A DNA stretch of 14,061 nt from NCBI GenBank assembly GCA_964558405.1, contig CAZLDG010000034.1, positions 1 through 14,061 on the forward strand. The letters run 5' to 3'. The DNA comes from Thioglobus_B sp964558405 (lineage in GTDB: Bacteria > Pseudomonadota > Gammaproteobacteria > PS1 > Pseudothioglobaceae). Below the pieces are notes generated by a model, which made no database searches, was not told the origin of the DNA, and saw nothing but the letters and a program-made list of their open reading frames with translations. The translations under genes were made by a program, and so were the position numbers. Shown here piece by piece: positions 7,789 to 14,061 of the stretch (position 1 is its first letter; every line of letters begins with the position of its first letter).

Positions 7789-8720
7789 AATTTTTAGCCG
7801 TATTGTTTGTTGTATTGTCTGGCTGGGTGCAGGCCGAAGAATTTGAGCCACTAGGTGTCGAGCCTCGGGCACACCATCTAATGGGCTCAAGTTATTATGT
7901 GCCGGGTAACTCAGGTGCGGCAACCGAGTTCGAAGGTTTTATTTCTAATGCTGGTTTTGTGATTACCACAGATGGTGTCTTGGTCTTTGACGGACTGGGC
8001 ACCCCAGCACTGGCCAATGCCATGCTCGGTGAGATTCGCAAGCTAACCGATCAGCCGATTAAGCGGGTGATTGTTAGTCATTATCATGCGGATCATATTT
8101 ATGGTTTGCAAGTGTTTAAAGCTCAGGGGGCAGAAATCTGGGCGCCCAAAGGCGCCATGGACTATTTAGACTCAGAATCCTCTGAGACTTTATTGGAATC
8201 TAGACGTACTGCCCTATATCCTTGGGTTAATGACGACACGCACCTGGTTACACCAGATCGTATTATTGAAAAAGACACCAACTTCGAGTTGGGTGAGCAT
8301 AAATTTATGCTGAATTATTTTGGTTCGGTGCATTCTGATGGCGACATGTCGCTGATGAACGAAACCGACCAGACCTTGTATATTGGTGATGTAATCTTCG
8401 CTGGACGCATCCCCTTTGTGGGCGATGCCGATGTCAAGCTGTGGATTACCACCTTGGAGAAAATGATACAGGTCAAGGTAGCGCAATTTGTACCGGGCCA
8501 TGGTTTGGCTTCAAATGATGCCCAGCAGAGTATGGAGCTGACTTATCGTTATCTGAATTTCTTGCTAGAAAAGCTCACTCCAGCAGTGGAAGAAATGGAG
8601 GCGTTTGAAGATGCTTATAATGCCATTGATTTTTCTGAGTTTGCAGATAAGCCTGCCTTTGACGAGGCCAATCGTAAAAACGCTTATGCGGTTTATCTAT
8701 ACCTAGAGCGTACGCTTTAG
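7785..8720 (+). CDS. Exported metallo-beta-lactamase-fold hydrolase
   Basis: The product has 311 residues beginning with a clear signal peptide (hydrophobic segment 3-14, likely cleavage after Ala17 in VQA-EE), so it probably acts in the periplasm. The metallo-beta-lactamase fold is shown by VIVSHYHADHIYG (95-107, ligands His99, His101, Asp103, His104), SVHSDGD (181-187, His183), YIGDVIF (199-205, Asp202) and PGHG (237-240, His239): a complete dinuclear metal site. The overall pattern resembles SoxH-like or quinoprotein-associated metallohydrolases found in sulfur- and methylotrophic proteobacteria, but I cannot name a substrate. The start overlaps the bioA stop as ATGA, so translation is probably coupled although no shared pathway is evident. 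Its stop codon directly abuts the priA stop on the other strand. A true antibiotic beta-lactamase is unlikely given the sequence pattern. Confidence 0.88.
   Translation: MKFLAVLFVVLSGWVQAEEFEPLGVEPRAHHLMGSSYYVPGNSGAATEFEGFISNAGFVITTDGVLVFDGLGTPALANAMLGEIRKLTDQPIKRVIVSHYHADHIYGLQVFKAQGAEIWAPKGAMDYLDSESSETLLESRRTALYPWVNDDTHLVTPDRIIEKDTNFELGEHKFMLNYFGSVHSDGDMSLMNETDQTLYIGDVIFAGRIPFVGDADVKLWITTLEKMIQVKVAQFVPGHGLASNDAQQSMELTYRYLNFLLEKLTPAVEEMEAFEDAYNAIDFSEFADKPAFDEANRKNAYAVYLYLERTL
8703..8720 (+). terminator. 18-nt palindrome over the stop codon at a convergent junction
   Basis: ctagagcgt (8703-8711) and acgctttag (8712-8720) are reverse complements except at one position, which forms a G-U pair in plus-strand RNA. 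The hairpin would have a 7-bp stem and GUAC loop and include the stop codon of the metallo-hydrolase gene. No T-tract follows (TTATTC), so this is at most a weak intrinsic terminator. There is no intergenic space before priA for a better one. Confidence 0.3.
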
Positions 8721-10439
8721 TTATTCAATCGGATCAACATCTAAATACCAACGCACTTTGTTAATCAAAGACAAGGTAGTGATATGTTGATTTAGCGTTG
8801 AGAGCATTTGGTGTAGNNNNNNNNNNNNNNNNNNNNNNNNNNNNNNNNNNNNNNNNNNNNNNNNNNNNNNNNNNNNNNNNNNNNNNNNNNNNNNNNNNNN
8901 NNNNNNNNNNNNNNNNCGTCCAGAGACTTGTACCAAGAGCTGTGAAAGGTGTTCGGTTGCCCGAAAATCCAACGACATCAGTCCGATGTCTACATCCAGG
9001 ATGCCTACCATGGATAAATTGGAAAAATCATGCCCCTTGGCCAGCATCTGCGTGCCAATAATGAGACAAGGTTTTCCAGAATTAATTTTCTCTAAATGTT
9101 GTGAAAACGCTTTCTTTTTCCTGGTTGTATCGCGATCAATACGAATTATGTCGACATCTGGAAAAAATGATTCCAAGGTTTCTTCTAGTCTTTCTGTACC
9201 ATAGCCCAGTACTTCTAGCTCGTGTGAGCTACACTCGGGACAAGTACTCATCGGCAAGGATTCTTTGGCGCAGTGGTGACATCTAAGGCGATGAATATTG
9301 CGATGATAGACCATGGGTTGTTCGCAAGATGTGCAGCTGGCCTTCCAGCTGCATTGTTTGCAATAAAAAATCGGCGCATAGCCACGACGATTGATAAACA
9401 ACATCACCTGTTTGCCGGCATCAAGATTGCGTTTAATTTTCTCAATTAGTGTCTTTGAGAGTGCACCATCAAAATTAGAGCGCATATCAATTAGATTAAG
9501 CTTGGGCATCAACGCACCACTGGCGCGTTCGGTGAGTTTAAGACGCGTGAGCTTTGCGTCCATGACATTTTTTAAACTCTCTAGCGATGGCGTGGCGCCA
9601 CCCAATACCAAAGGCACTTGCGCTTGCTTGGCACGAATAAAACTCAGATCTCTGGCGTTATAGCGAAAGCTGGATTGTTGTTTAAAAGATTGGTCGTGCT
9701 CTTCATCAACAATAATCAACCCCAAATTAGGCATGGGTGCAAAAATTGCACTACGCGTACCTAGCACCACATCTGCCTCAGCGTTTTTAGCCAGCAGATA
9801 GGCATCGAGTTTTTGAGTTTCATTCAGCTGTGAATGGATGGCTACAATATTGGCCTCTAGTCGATCCTCGAAGCGGGAGACCATTTGTGGCGTGAGACCA
9901 ATCTCTGGTACCAACACCAGTACTTGTTGACCTTTGTTCAGCACCTGTTGAGCGATATTGAGATACACCTCGGTTTTGCCCGAGCCAGTCACTCCGTGTA
10001 ACAAAAACCCATGATAGCTACCCATACTGGCCAAGATGCTATCAATGGCTTGGGCTTGTTCAGTAGTGGTATTAAATTCAGCTGGCGTACTTTGCGTAGG
10101 CAGACCAAAGGTTTTTTTAATTTTGGCCGGTTTACCCAAGCGCAAGTTCTTGGGCATGGCAGCTGAGATAACCTCACCAATAGGATGATGATAATATTGG
10201 GCTGACCACTTGAGAAAATCCAGTGTGCTTTGGTCTAGGATTGGCTCCTCATCCAGTACTTCTTCAATGGCTTTTAATTGTTTGAAGGTGCTTTTTTCTT
10301 TGTTAGCTAAGACCACACCTACGACTTTTTTTCGACCAAAGGGCACGCGTACGCGTTGACCAGCGGCAATGGCCTCTGCTGATTGGTAATCAAAAGTTTG
10401 TTGCAGGGGAACAGGTATTGCGACCTCAACGATTGCCAT
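8721..10439 (-). CDS. priA: Primosomal protein N', replication-restart helicase (interrupted by assembly gap)
   Basis: Superfamily 2 DNA helicase that recognises stalled forks and starts reloading of the replicative helicase. The N-terminal 3'-end-binding domain covers about 1-100 (VPFGRKK, YYHHPIGEV). Helicase motifs follow: GVTGSGKT (149-156, Walker A), VPEIGLTPQ (177-185), GTRSAIFAP (227-235) and DEEH (245-248). Eight zinc-binding cysteines lie at 360, 363, 369, 372, 387, 390, 400 and 403, then GTQMLAKGHDF (462-472). The 100 N at 8817-8916 fall right after QVSG, where GRAGR motif VI is expected, and hide about 117 residues; the C-terminus ends VRWYLDVDPIE as expected. Separately, and without any gap, the stretch between YYHH and Walker A is about 70 residues shorter than in E. 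coli, where the winged-helix domain lies. ybeY diverges 54 nt upstream; the stop abuts the convergent hydrolase gene. Confidence 0.96.
   Translation of the reverse strand: MAIVEVAIPVPLQQTFDYQSAEAIAAGQRVRVPFGRKKVVGVVLANKEKSTFKQLKAIEEVLDEEPILDQSTLDFLKWSAQYYHHPIGEVISAAMPKNLRLGKPAKIKKTFGLPTQSTPAEFNTTTEQAQAIDSILASMGSYHGFLLHGVTGSGKTEVYLNIAQQVLNKGQQVLVLVPEIGLTPQMVSRFEDRLEANIVAIHSQLNETQKLDAYLLAKNAEADVVLGTRSAIFAPMPNLGLIIVDEEHDQSFKQQSSFRYNARDLSFIRAKQAQVPLVLGGATPSLESLKNVMDAKLTRLKLTERASGALMPKLNLIDMRSNFDGALSKTLIEKIKRNLDAGKQVMLFINRRGYAPIFYCKQCSWKASCTSCEQPMVYHRNIHRLRCHHCAKESLPMSTCPECSSHELEVLGYGTERLEETLESFFPDVDIIRIDRDTTRKKKAFSQHLEKINSGKPCLIIGTQMLAKGHDFSNLSMVGILDVDIGLMSLDFRATEHLSQLLVQVSGXXXXXXXXXXXXXXXXXXXXXXXXXXXXXXXXXXLHQMLSTLNQHITTLSLINKVRWYLDVDPIE
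8817..8916. other. Assembly gap of 100 N inside priA
   Basis: Exactly 100 N. The last visible codon before the gap begins CG, consistent with the Arg of the GRAGR motif. The pieces on each side match E. coli PriA about 117 residues apart, so roughly 350 nt are missing rather than 100. Confidence 0.95.
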
Positions 10440-10464
10440 GAACGCTAAATGTTATCTGGGTAAA

Positions 10465-10479
10465 ATAAAATCATTTTAT
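10465..10479. promoter_or_regulatory. A/T-rich inverted repeat in the priA/ybeY divergent region
   Basis: ATAAAAT (10465-10471) and ATTTTAT (10473-10479) form a perfect 7-bp inverted repeat around one C, in the middle of the 54-nt region from which priA and ybeY diverge. Each arm includes a -10-like A/T hexamer, but neither has a good -35 partner at 16-18 nt. It may be part of the divergent promoters or an operator, or simply A/T-rich chance symmetry. Confidence 0.25.
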
Positions 10480-10493
10480 GCTAAAACCTGATC

Positions 10494-10934
10494 ATGGTTG
10501 TTATTCAAAATAGTATTAACGACGTTCGCGTGGACGAGCCGTCTTTGATAAATATCATGCAGAAAATCATTGTCGATTTGGGCAAGGGTGAGAGTGAGTT
10601 ATTGCTGCGTATTGTTGACGTTGCTGAGATACAAATGCTCAATAAAACCTATCGCGATAAAGACAAGCCTACCAATGTGTTGTCTTTTCCCAGTGACTTA
10701 CCCGTTGAGATTGATGAGTCTATTTTAGGTGATGTGGTGATTTGTACTGAGGTGGTCACACAAGAGGCCAAAGCACAGGACAAAACCTTTGATGACCACC
10801 TGCTGCATATGGCCATTCACGGTACTTTACACCTGCTCGGTTATGATCATATTGATGAGTCAGAGGCGCAGGAGATGGAGGCGCTAGAGATTGAAATCCT
10901 ACAAAAGCAGCAAGTGGCCAACCCTTATAGCTAA
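10494..10934 (+). CDS. ybeY: Endoribonuclease YbeY, 16S rRNA 3'-end maturation and ribosome quality control
   Basis: Metal-dependent endoribonuclease needed for 16S rRNA 3' maturation and, with RNase R, for removal of defective 70S ribosomes. The 146-residue product (E. coli 155) has the family markers RDKDKPTNVLSFP (54-66), LGDVVIC (78-84) and the zinc site HGTLHLLGYDH (109-119; His109, His113, His119). The ATG at 10494 gives the expected N-terminus. A nearby ATG at 10478 is out of frame and stops quickly. There is no strong ribosome site. The gene diverges from priA, and its stop is one base from the tilS stop on the other strand. The usual ybeZ (phoH-like) and corC neighbours are absent, so it is a lone ybeY here. 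Confidence 0.96.
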   Translation: MVVIQNSINDVRVDEPSLINIMQKIIVDLGKGESELLLRIVDVAEIQMLNKTYRDKDKPTNVLSFPSDLPVEIDESILGDVVICTEVVTQEAKAQDKTFDDHLLHMAIHGTLHLLGYDHIDESEAQEMEALEIEILQKQQVANPYS

Positions 10935-10935
10935 C

Positions 10936-12108
10936 CTAGTCTTCTGACAAGTGCCCTAAGCGCTCCATGGCGCGTAGCTCATCATCAATATAATACATAC
11001 GCAGTGAGTCTCGCTCCCAGGGCGGAATGCCTAACTCTTGTAAGAGTTTTTTCAAAGATTGCGAATGGGTTTTTCCAGGTAGTCTTACGCGCTGACCTTC
11101 GCGACGATAAGCAATAGAAAAGCCGGGCTGATCTTTAAGTGATTGGTGTAATTTACAGAAACGCCTTTCGGTCTGTACACTGGTGTTAATAAAATACAGC
11201 TCGTCTTTAAAGCGTCTAAGACTAAAGCAATCCCAACTGACCAGTGGATTGGCATCCTCCTTAGCGTGCAATAGGGCGATGATTTGTGTCATCACTTTAT
11301 CGCTGGGCATGCTAAATTCCAATCGACTCAACTGGTAGCGCACAATATTTTTAATGCGATAATCTTCCAGTGTGAGTAGGTGACTAACCTGCAGCCGTCC
11401 TTGAGTACTTAGCAGCTGATAGTTGTCAATGTCCAATTGAGCTAAATCTTGTGTGAGCTTAAGTGCTGAGGCCTGGTGCGTGGCGCTGCGCGCAAGAGAG
11501 TTAATGAGATTTTTATAGGTTTTTTCCAGTTTGGGGAATAACTCTAAACGCAATAAATTGCGCCTAAAATTGGTGTTTTGGTTGCTATCGTCCTCAATCC
11601 ATTGCAGTTTATGGGTTTTTGCATAGTCGGTAATTTCTGATTTTTCAATCGATAACAAAGGTCGATAATGTCGCCCTGCACCCAAGGGCTTGTCTTTGGG
11701 CATGCTGGCCAAGCCTGCCACTCCCGCACCTCGAAACAATTGGAGCAATAGGGTTTCGGCCTGGTCATTTTTATGATGCGCCGTACACAGCACCTCTTGT
11801 GGTTTAAGCGTGCTAGATAGAGCCTGATAGCGGGCAATACGCGCCTGATCTTCTAAGTTAGACGCATCCTTAATGGACAATGAAAGACTGGTAAACTCAA
11901 TGCCTAGACGTTGACAAAGCTCTTGGCAAAACACCTGCCAGTCATCACTACGCTTTGACAGGTGATGATTGCAATACACAGCGCGCACTTGGCGCGGATA
12001 ATGCTGGTGTAGGTAGTGTAGTAGCACCACCGAGTCCATGCCACCACTTAGGCCGACCAGTAGTGATTTGTTTTGTAGGTGAGGGTCTTTAGTCTTTAAA
12101 CTGTCCAA
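10936..12108 (-). CDS. tilS: tRNA(Ile)-lysidine synthase
   Basis: ATP-dependent enzyme that attaches lysine to C34 of the CAU-anticodon isoleucine tRNA, switching it to read AUA. The 390-residue product (E. coli 432) has the PP-loop LLVGLSGGMDSVVLL (16-30, SGGMDS at 21-26), YCNHHL (45-50), CTAHHKNDQAETLLLQLFRG (108-127) and IEDDSNQNTNFRRNLLR (171-187). A C-terminal substrate-binding domain includes REGQRVRLPG. The start is a TTG at 12108: no ATG, GTG or other TTG lies in frame between it and the upstream stop, and the next in-frame ATG is inside the PP-loop. This start overlaps accA by 20 nt, so expression is probably coupled to accA and kept modest. The 3' end faces ybeY with one base between the stops. 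Essential gene; no sign of damage. Confidence 0.95.
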   Translation of the reverse strand: MDSLKTKDPHLQNKSLLVGLSGGMDSVVLLHYLHQHYPRQVRAVYCNHHLSKRSDDWQVFCQELCQRLGIEFTSLSLSIKDASNLEDQARIARYQALSSTLKPQEVLCTAHHKNDQAETLLLQLFRGAGVAGLASMPKDKPLGAGRHYRPLLSIEKSEITDYAKTHKLQWIEDDSNQNTNFRRNLLRLELFPKLEKTYKNLINSLARSATHQASALKLTQDLAQLDIDNYQLLSTQGRLQVSHLLTLEDYRIKNIVRYQLSRLEFSMPSDKVMTQIIALLHAKEDANPLVSWDCFSLRRFKDELYFINTSVQTERRFCKLHQSLKDQPGFSIAYRREGQRVRLPGKTHSQSLKKLLQELGIPPWERDSLRMYYIDDELRAMERLGHLSED

Positions 12109-13039
12109 AGCCCAGTAGTTTATTTTGTCTATCCTGCAAGAGCTGCTCTAGCGGTGTTGCGCTTAGGGCAGAGATTTGCTTACTTAGCGCCTCTCTTAGT
12201 AGGCGACGCGCTTCATCTGGATCACGATGAATACCACCTAGCGGCTCGTCAATGATTTCATCAATCAGACCAATTTCTTTAAGATGGGTTGAAGTCAGTT
12301 TGAGTGATTCAGCGGCAATATTAGCCTTAGAAGCATCCTTGTACAAAATAGAGGCACAGCCCTCGGGCGAGATAACCGAATAAATCGAATATTCAAACAT
12401 CATCATCTTATCAGCCACACCAATGGCTAGAGCACCGCCCGAGCCGCCTTCACCAATCACCACCGAGATAATCGGTGTCTTAAGAGTCGACATCTCAAAT
12501 AGGTTTCTGGCAATCGCTTCTGACTGTCCACGCTCTTCAGCGCCAATGCCTGGATAAGCGCCCGGCGTGTCAATAAAAGTCACCACTGGCATTGAGAATT
12601 TCTCCGCCATTTTCATCAAACGTAGTGCCTTGCGATAACCCTCTGGTTGAGGCATGCCGAAGTTGTATTTGAGCTTGTCTTGGGTTGAACGTCCTTTTTG
12701 CTGACCTACAAACATCACTGGTTGACCATCGAGTTTGGCAATGCCGCCAACAATGGCATGATCATCAGCAAAGGCGCGATCGCCATGAAGTTCGGTAAAT
12801 TCATCAAAAACCGCATCAATATAGTCTAGTGTGTATAGACGTTTTGGATGGCGGGCTAATTGTGAGATTTCCCAATCACTCAGAGATGAGAATATTTTTT
12901 TGGTTAGCGCATTACTTTTGAGTTTAAGCGCTTCCATTTCTTCGATAATGTCAGCCTTGTCTTTAATATTGCATAGTGCTTCGATCTTGCCTTCTAATTC
13001 GGCAATTGGCTGTTCGAAATCCAAATAATCTAGATTCAT
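12089..13039 (-). CDS. accA: Acetyl-CoA carboxylase carboxyltransferase subunit alpha
   Basis: Alpha subunit of the carboxyltransferase that, with AccD, moves carboxyl from biotin-AccB to acetyl-CoA to make malonyl-CoA, the first step of fatty-acid synthesis. From the ATG at 13039 the product is 316 residues (E. coli 319) and opens MNLDYLDFEQPIAELEGKI, matching E. coli closely. Core motifs are TFIDTPGAYPGIGAEERGQ (154-172), GEGGSGGALAIG (196-207) and SVISPEGCAS (221-230). The frame extends to a GTG at 13069, but that lies upstream of the start site predicted from the extended -10 element at 13072-13080, so I reject it. No clear ribosome site precedes 13039. tilS starts 20 nt before the end. 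BioA in this window supplies biotin precursor for the same complex, but from a separate transcript. Confidence 0.97.
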   Translation of the reverse strand: MNLDYLDFEQPIAELEGKIEALCNIKDKADIIEEMEALKLKSNALTKKIFSSLSDWEISQLARHPKRLYTLDYIDAVFDEFTELHGDRAFADDHAIVGGIAKLDGQPVMFVGQQKGRSTQDKLKYNFGMPQPEGYRKALRLMKMAEKFSMPVVTFIDTPGAYPGIGAEERGQSEAIARNLFEMSTLKTPIISVVIGEGGSGGALAIGVADKMMMFEYSIYSVISPEGCASILYKDASKANIAAESLKLTSTHLKEIGLIDEIIDEPLGGIHRDPDEARRLLREALSKQISALSATPLEQLLQDRQNKLLGFGQFKD

Positions 13040-13071
13040 TTTGGTGTGGTTTGTTATCAATAATTGCACAA

Positions 13072-13080
13072 ATTATAGCA
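13072..13080 (-). promoter_or_regulatory. Extended -10 promoter for accA-tilS
   Basis: The minus strand reads TGCTATAAT: a perfect TATAAT (13077-13072) with an upstream TG in the extended -10 position. No good -35 hexamer lies 17 nt upstream, which extended -10 promoters tolerate. The predicted transcript start near 13065 gives a leader of about 26 nt to the ATG at 13039. Confidence 0.65.
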
Positions 13081-13162
13081 GATGCAAATATCACCACCAC
13101 GGTCTTTAAATATAGGGGTTAACTTCAGCATAGACTTATTCGCCTCATTGGAGTTTTTGAGC

Positions 13163-13191
13163 TTGAAATTAGCTGTTCTGATTGTTTGAAT
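13163..13191 (+). promoter_or_regulatory. Possible promoter for the LysE-family gene
   Basis: TTGAAA (13163-13168, five of six -35 bases) and TTGAAT (13186-13191, four of six -10 bases) are 17 nt apart. Transcription would begin near 13198, leaving a leader of about 14 nt before the ATG at 13212. No ribosome site is visible. The rest of the 172-nt divergent region shows nothing else I can name. Confidence 0.35.
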
Positions 13192-13211
13192 TTGTGGCAT
13201 GATAGCTAACC

Positions 13212-13820
13212 ATGGATTTCGCCCAATTTATTACCTTATTTGTTATTGCCTTTGTGTTTGTGATCACCCCAGGGCCTGGCGTGCTGGCCATTTTTGCCAA
13301 AAGCATGTCGCAAGGTTTTATCCCGGTTGTTTATCTCAGTGTTGGCATGGTATTGGGCGACATGGTCTATCTGGCTGCGGTAATTTTTTCTTTGGATTTG
13401 TTCTCGGAGCTTATCATCTCGGTCATGGATTGGGTGCGCATACTCGGTGGCGGGTATTTGATTTATCTGGGACTAATGGCCTGGGGCGCAAAGTGCTTAA
13501 AACTCAGCGACAAATCCAGCCATAAAACCAATTTACAAGAACTTTCAACGGGGTTTTTTATCTCCATCACCAATCCTAAAGTCATGGTGTTTTATTTGGC
13601 GGTATTGCCGGCCTTTATGGATTTGTCACAAACCGATTGGTTCAGCGCTATTGAAATTATGTTGGTATTTGGCCTGGGATTGGTGAGCGGGGCGATACTT
13701 ATTGGTGCTGCAGCCAATCGTATCAGAATCTTGTTTACCAAGCCAGGCATGGATCGACGCATCAACCAAGTGGTGGGTGTGGTTATGATTGGCGCCGGCA
13801 TATTATTGGCCTTATCATGA
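13212..13820 (+). CDS. LysE/RhtB-family amino-acid exporter
   Basis: Inner-membrane protein of 202 residues with about six hydrophobic segments (near 5-28, 36-62, 66-88, 112-133, 147-168 and 185-201), the family's usual size. Signature segments are ITPGPGVLAI (18-27) after the first helix, GGGYLIYLGLMAWG (79-92) and ITNPKVMVFYLAVLPAF (119-135). Members export amino acids or derivatives such as homoserine, threonine, lysine or cysteine; the sequence does not reveal the substrate. The ATG at 13212 places TPGPG at the normal position. An ATG at 13199 is in another frame. A weak promoter candidate lies just upstream. The stop overlaps the next transporter gene as ATGA, so the two are a probable operon. 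It diverges from accA. Confidence 0.92.
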   Translation: MDFAQFITLFVIAFVFVITPGPGVLAIFAKSMSQGFIPVVYLSVGMVLGDMVYLAAVIFSLDLFSELIISVMDWVRILGGGYLIYLGLMAWGAKCLKLSDKSSHKTNLQELSTGFFISITNPKVMVFYLAVLPAFMDLSQTDWFSAIEIMLVFGLGLVSGAILIGAAANRIRILFTKPGMDRRINQVVGVVMIGAGILLALS

Positions 13821-14061
13821 GTGATCGACAGTTTTATATGTGGATGGTGCTGGCCATGCTGTTCTGGGGCGCTTCCTGGCCAATTGCCAAAGTACTCTCT
13901 AACTATATGAGCTTGCACGAGTTTATCGCTTATCGCTACCTGGTTGTGGTCTTAAGCATGGCACTGGTATTACGTTGGCTGGGCCTATCGTTTAAGATTG
14001 ATTGGGCCAATTTATTAATTGCCACCGGTGCGGCAGTGTTGTTGATTTTCTACACCAAGTA
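13817..14061 (+). CDS. EamA-family (drug/metabolite transporter superfamily) permease, partial
   Basis: The first 81 codons of an inner-membrane transporter, cut by the window end, translated by hand. The opening hydrophobic helix contains MLFWGASWPIAKVL (14-27), the typical first helix of EamA/RhaT-type permeases. A second helix covers about 35-57 and a third begins near 64 (LLIATGAAVLLIFY). Full-length members have about ten helices and 280-310 residues, so roughly 70 percent is missing. The ATG overlaps the stop of the LysE-family gene by 4 nt, suggesting translational coupling. Members move amino acids and other small metabolites; the substrate cannot be told. Pairing of two exporter families hints at a common substrate class, which is inference. 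Confidence 0.85.
   Translation, partial: MSDRQFYMWMVLAMLFWGASWPIAKVLSNYMSLHEFIAYRYLVVVLSMALVLRWLGLSFKIDWANLLIATGAAVLLIFYTK

Noticed and set aside
7785..8720. A beta-lactamase resistance gene
   Set aside because: The fold and signal peptide fit, but the overall pattern is that of general metallo-hydrolases and the setting is core metabolism, with no mobile element.
13040..13069. A longer accA starting at GTG 13069
   Set aside because: The extra ten residues do not match the family, and the GTG lies upstream of the transcription start predicted from the TATAAT at 13072-13077.
13169..13209. Inverted repeat TTAGCT ... AGCTAA upstream of the LysE-family gene
   Set aside because: Only six bases per arm with a 29-nt spacer; expected by chance often enough that no operator call is justified.
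1..14061. A novel defence, mobile or biosynthetic system
   Set aside because: All complete genes but the DsrS-like one belong to recognised families, nearly all core; there are no repeats arrays, integrases, transposases, toxins or unusual gene clusters in the window.

Overview
This 14 kb window is a dense stretch of chromosome from a Gram-negative bacterium, most likely a gammaproteobacterium. Evidence for this is the gammaproteobacterial-type protein sequences (AccA, PriA, BioA, Orn, PepP and YbeY resemble their E. coli counterparts motif for motif) and the accA/tilS neighbourhood. By eye the base composition is in the mid-40s % GC. One gene (4098-5138) resembles DsrS, a protein of sulfur oxidisers that use the reverse dissimilatory sulfite reductase pathway. 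The source may therefore be a sulfur-oxidising lineage; this is inference resting on one recognised protein family.

Layout. A four-gene minus-strand run, pepP-trpD-orn-ispE (3358 down to 1), is tightly coupled, with ATGA and 8-nt overlaps and one 3-nt gap; ispE is cut by the window edge. rsmE (3399-4112, plus) diverges from it and runs tail-to-tail into dsrS, which lies downstream of proC on the minus strand. From a second divergent point near 6.08 kb, gph, bioA and an exported metallo-beta-lactamase-fold protein run on the plus strand. They end stop-to-stop against priA (minus). ybeY (plus) diverges from priA and ends one base from tilS, which overlaps accA upstream of it (both minus). A 172-nt divergent region holds a good accA promoter. 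It leads on the other side to a LysE/RhtB-family exporter and the start of an EamA-family transporter, cut by the window end.

The genes are nearly all core metabolism and housekeeping: isoprenoid (ispE), tryptophan (trpD), proline (proC), biotin (bioA) and fatty-acid synthesis (accA), 2-phosphoglycolate salvage (gph), RNA maturation and turnover (orn, rsmE, ybeY, tilS), replication restart (priA) and peptide turnover (pepP). bioA makes a precursor of the biotin cofactor used by acetyl-CoA carboxylase, of which accA encodes a subunit, but the two are not co-transcribed. Several genes that usually sit in conserved operons (trpD, bioA, ybeY, dsrS) are here without their usual partners.

Two runs of exactly 100 N (7191-7290 and 8817-8916) interrupt bioA and priA. 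Comparison with the E. coli proteins suggests about 350 nt is really missing at each, so the two genes look shorter than they are. I see no mobile element, CRISPR array, RNA gene or phage gene, and no convincing undescribed system. The most interesting points are the DsrS-like gene outside a dsr cluster and a PriA that appears to lack about 70 residues where the winged-helix domain normally lies.
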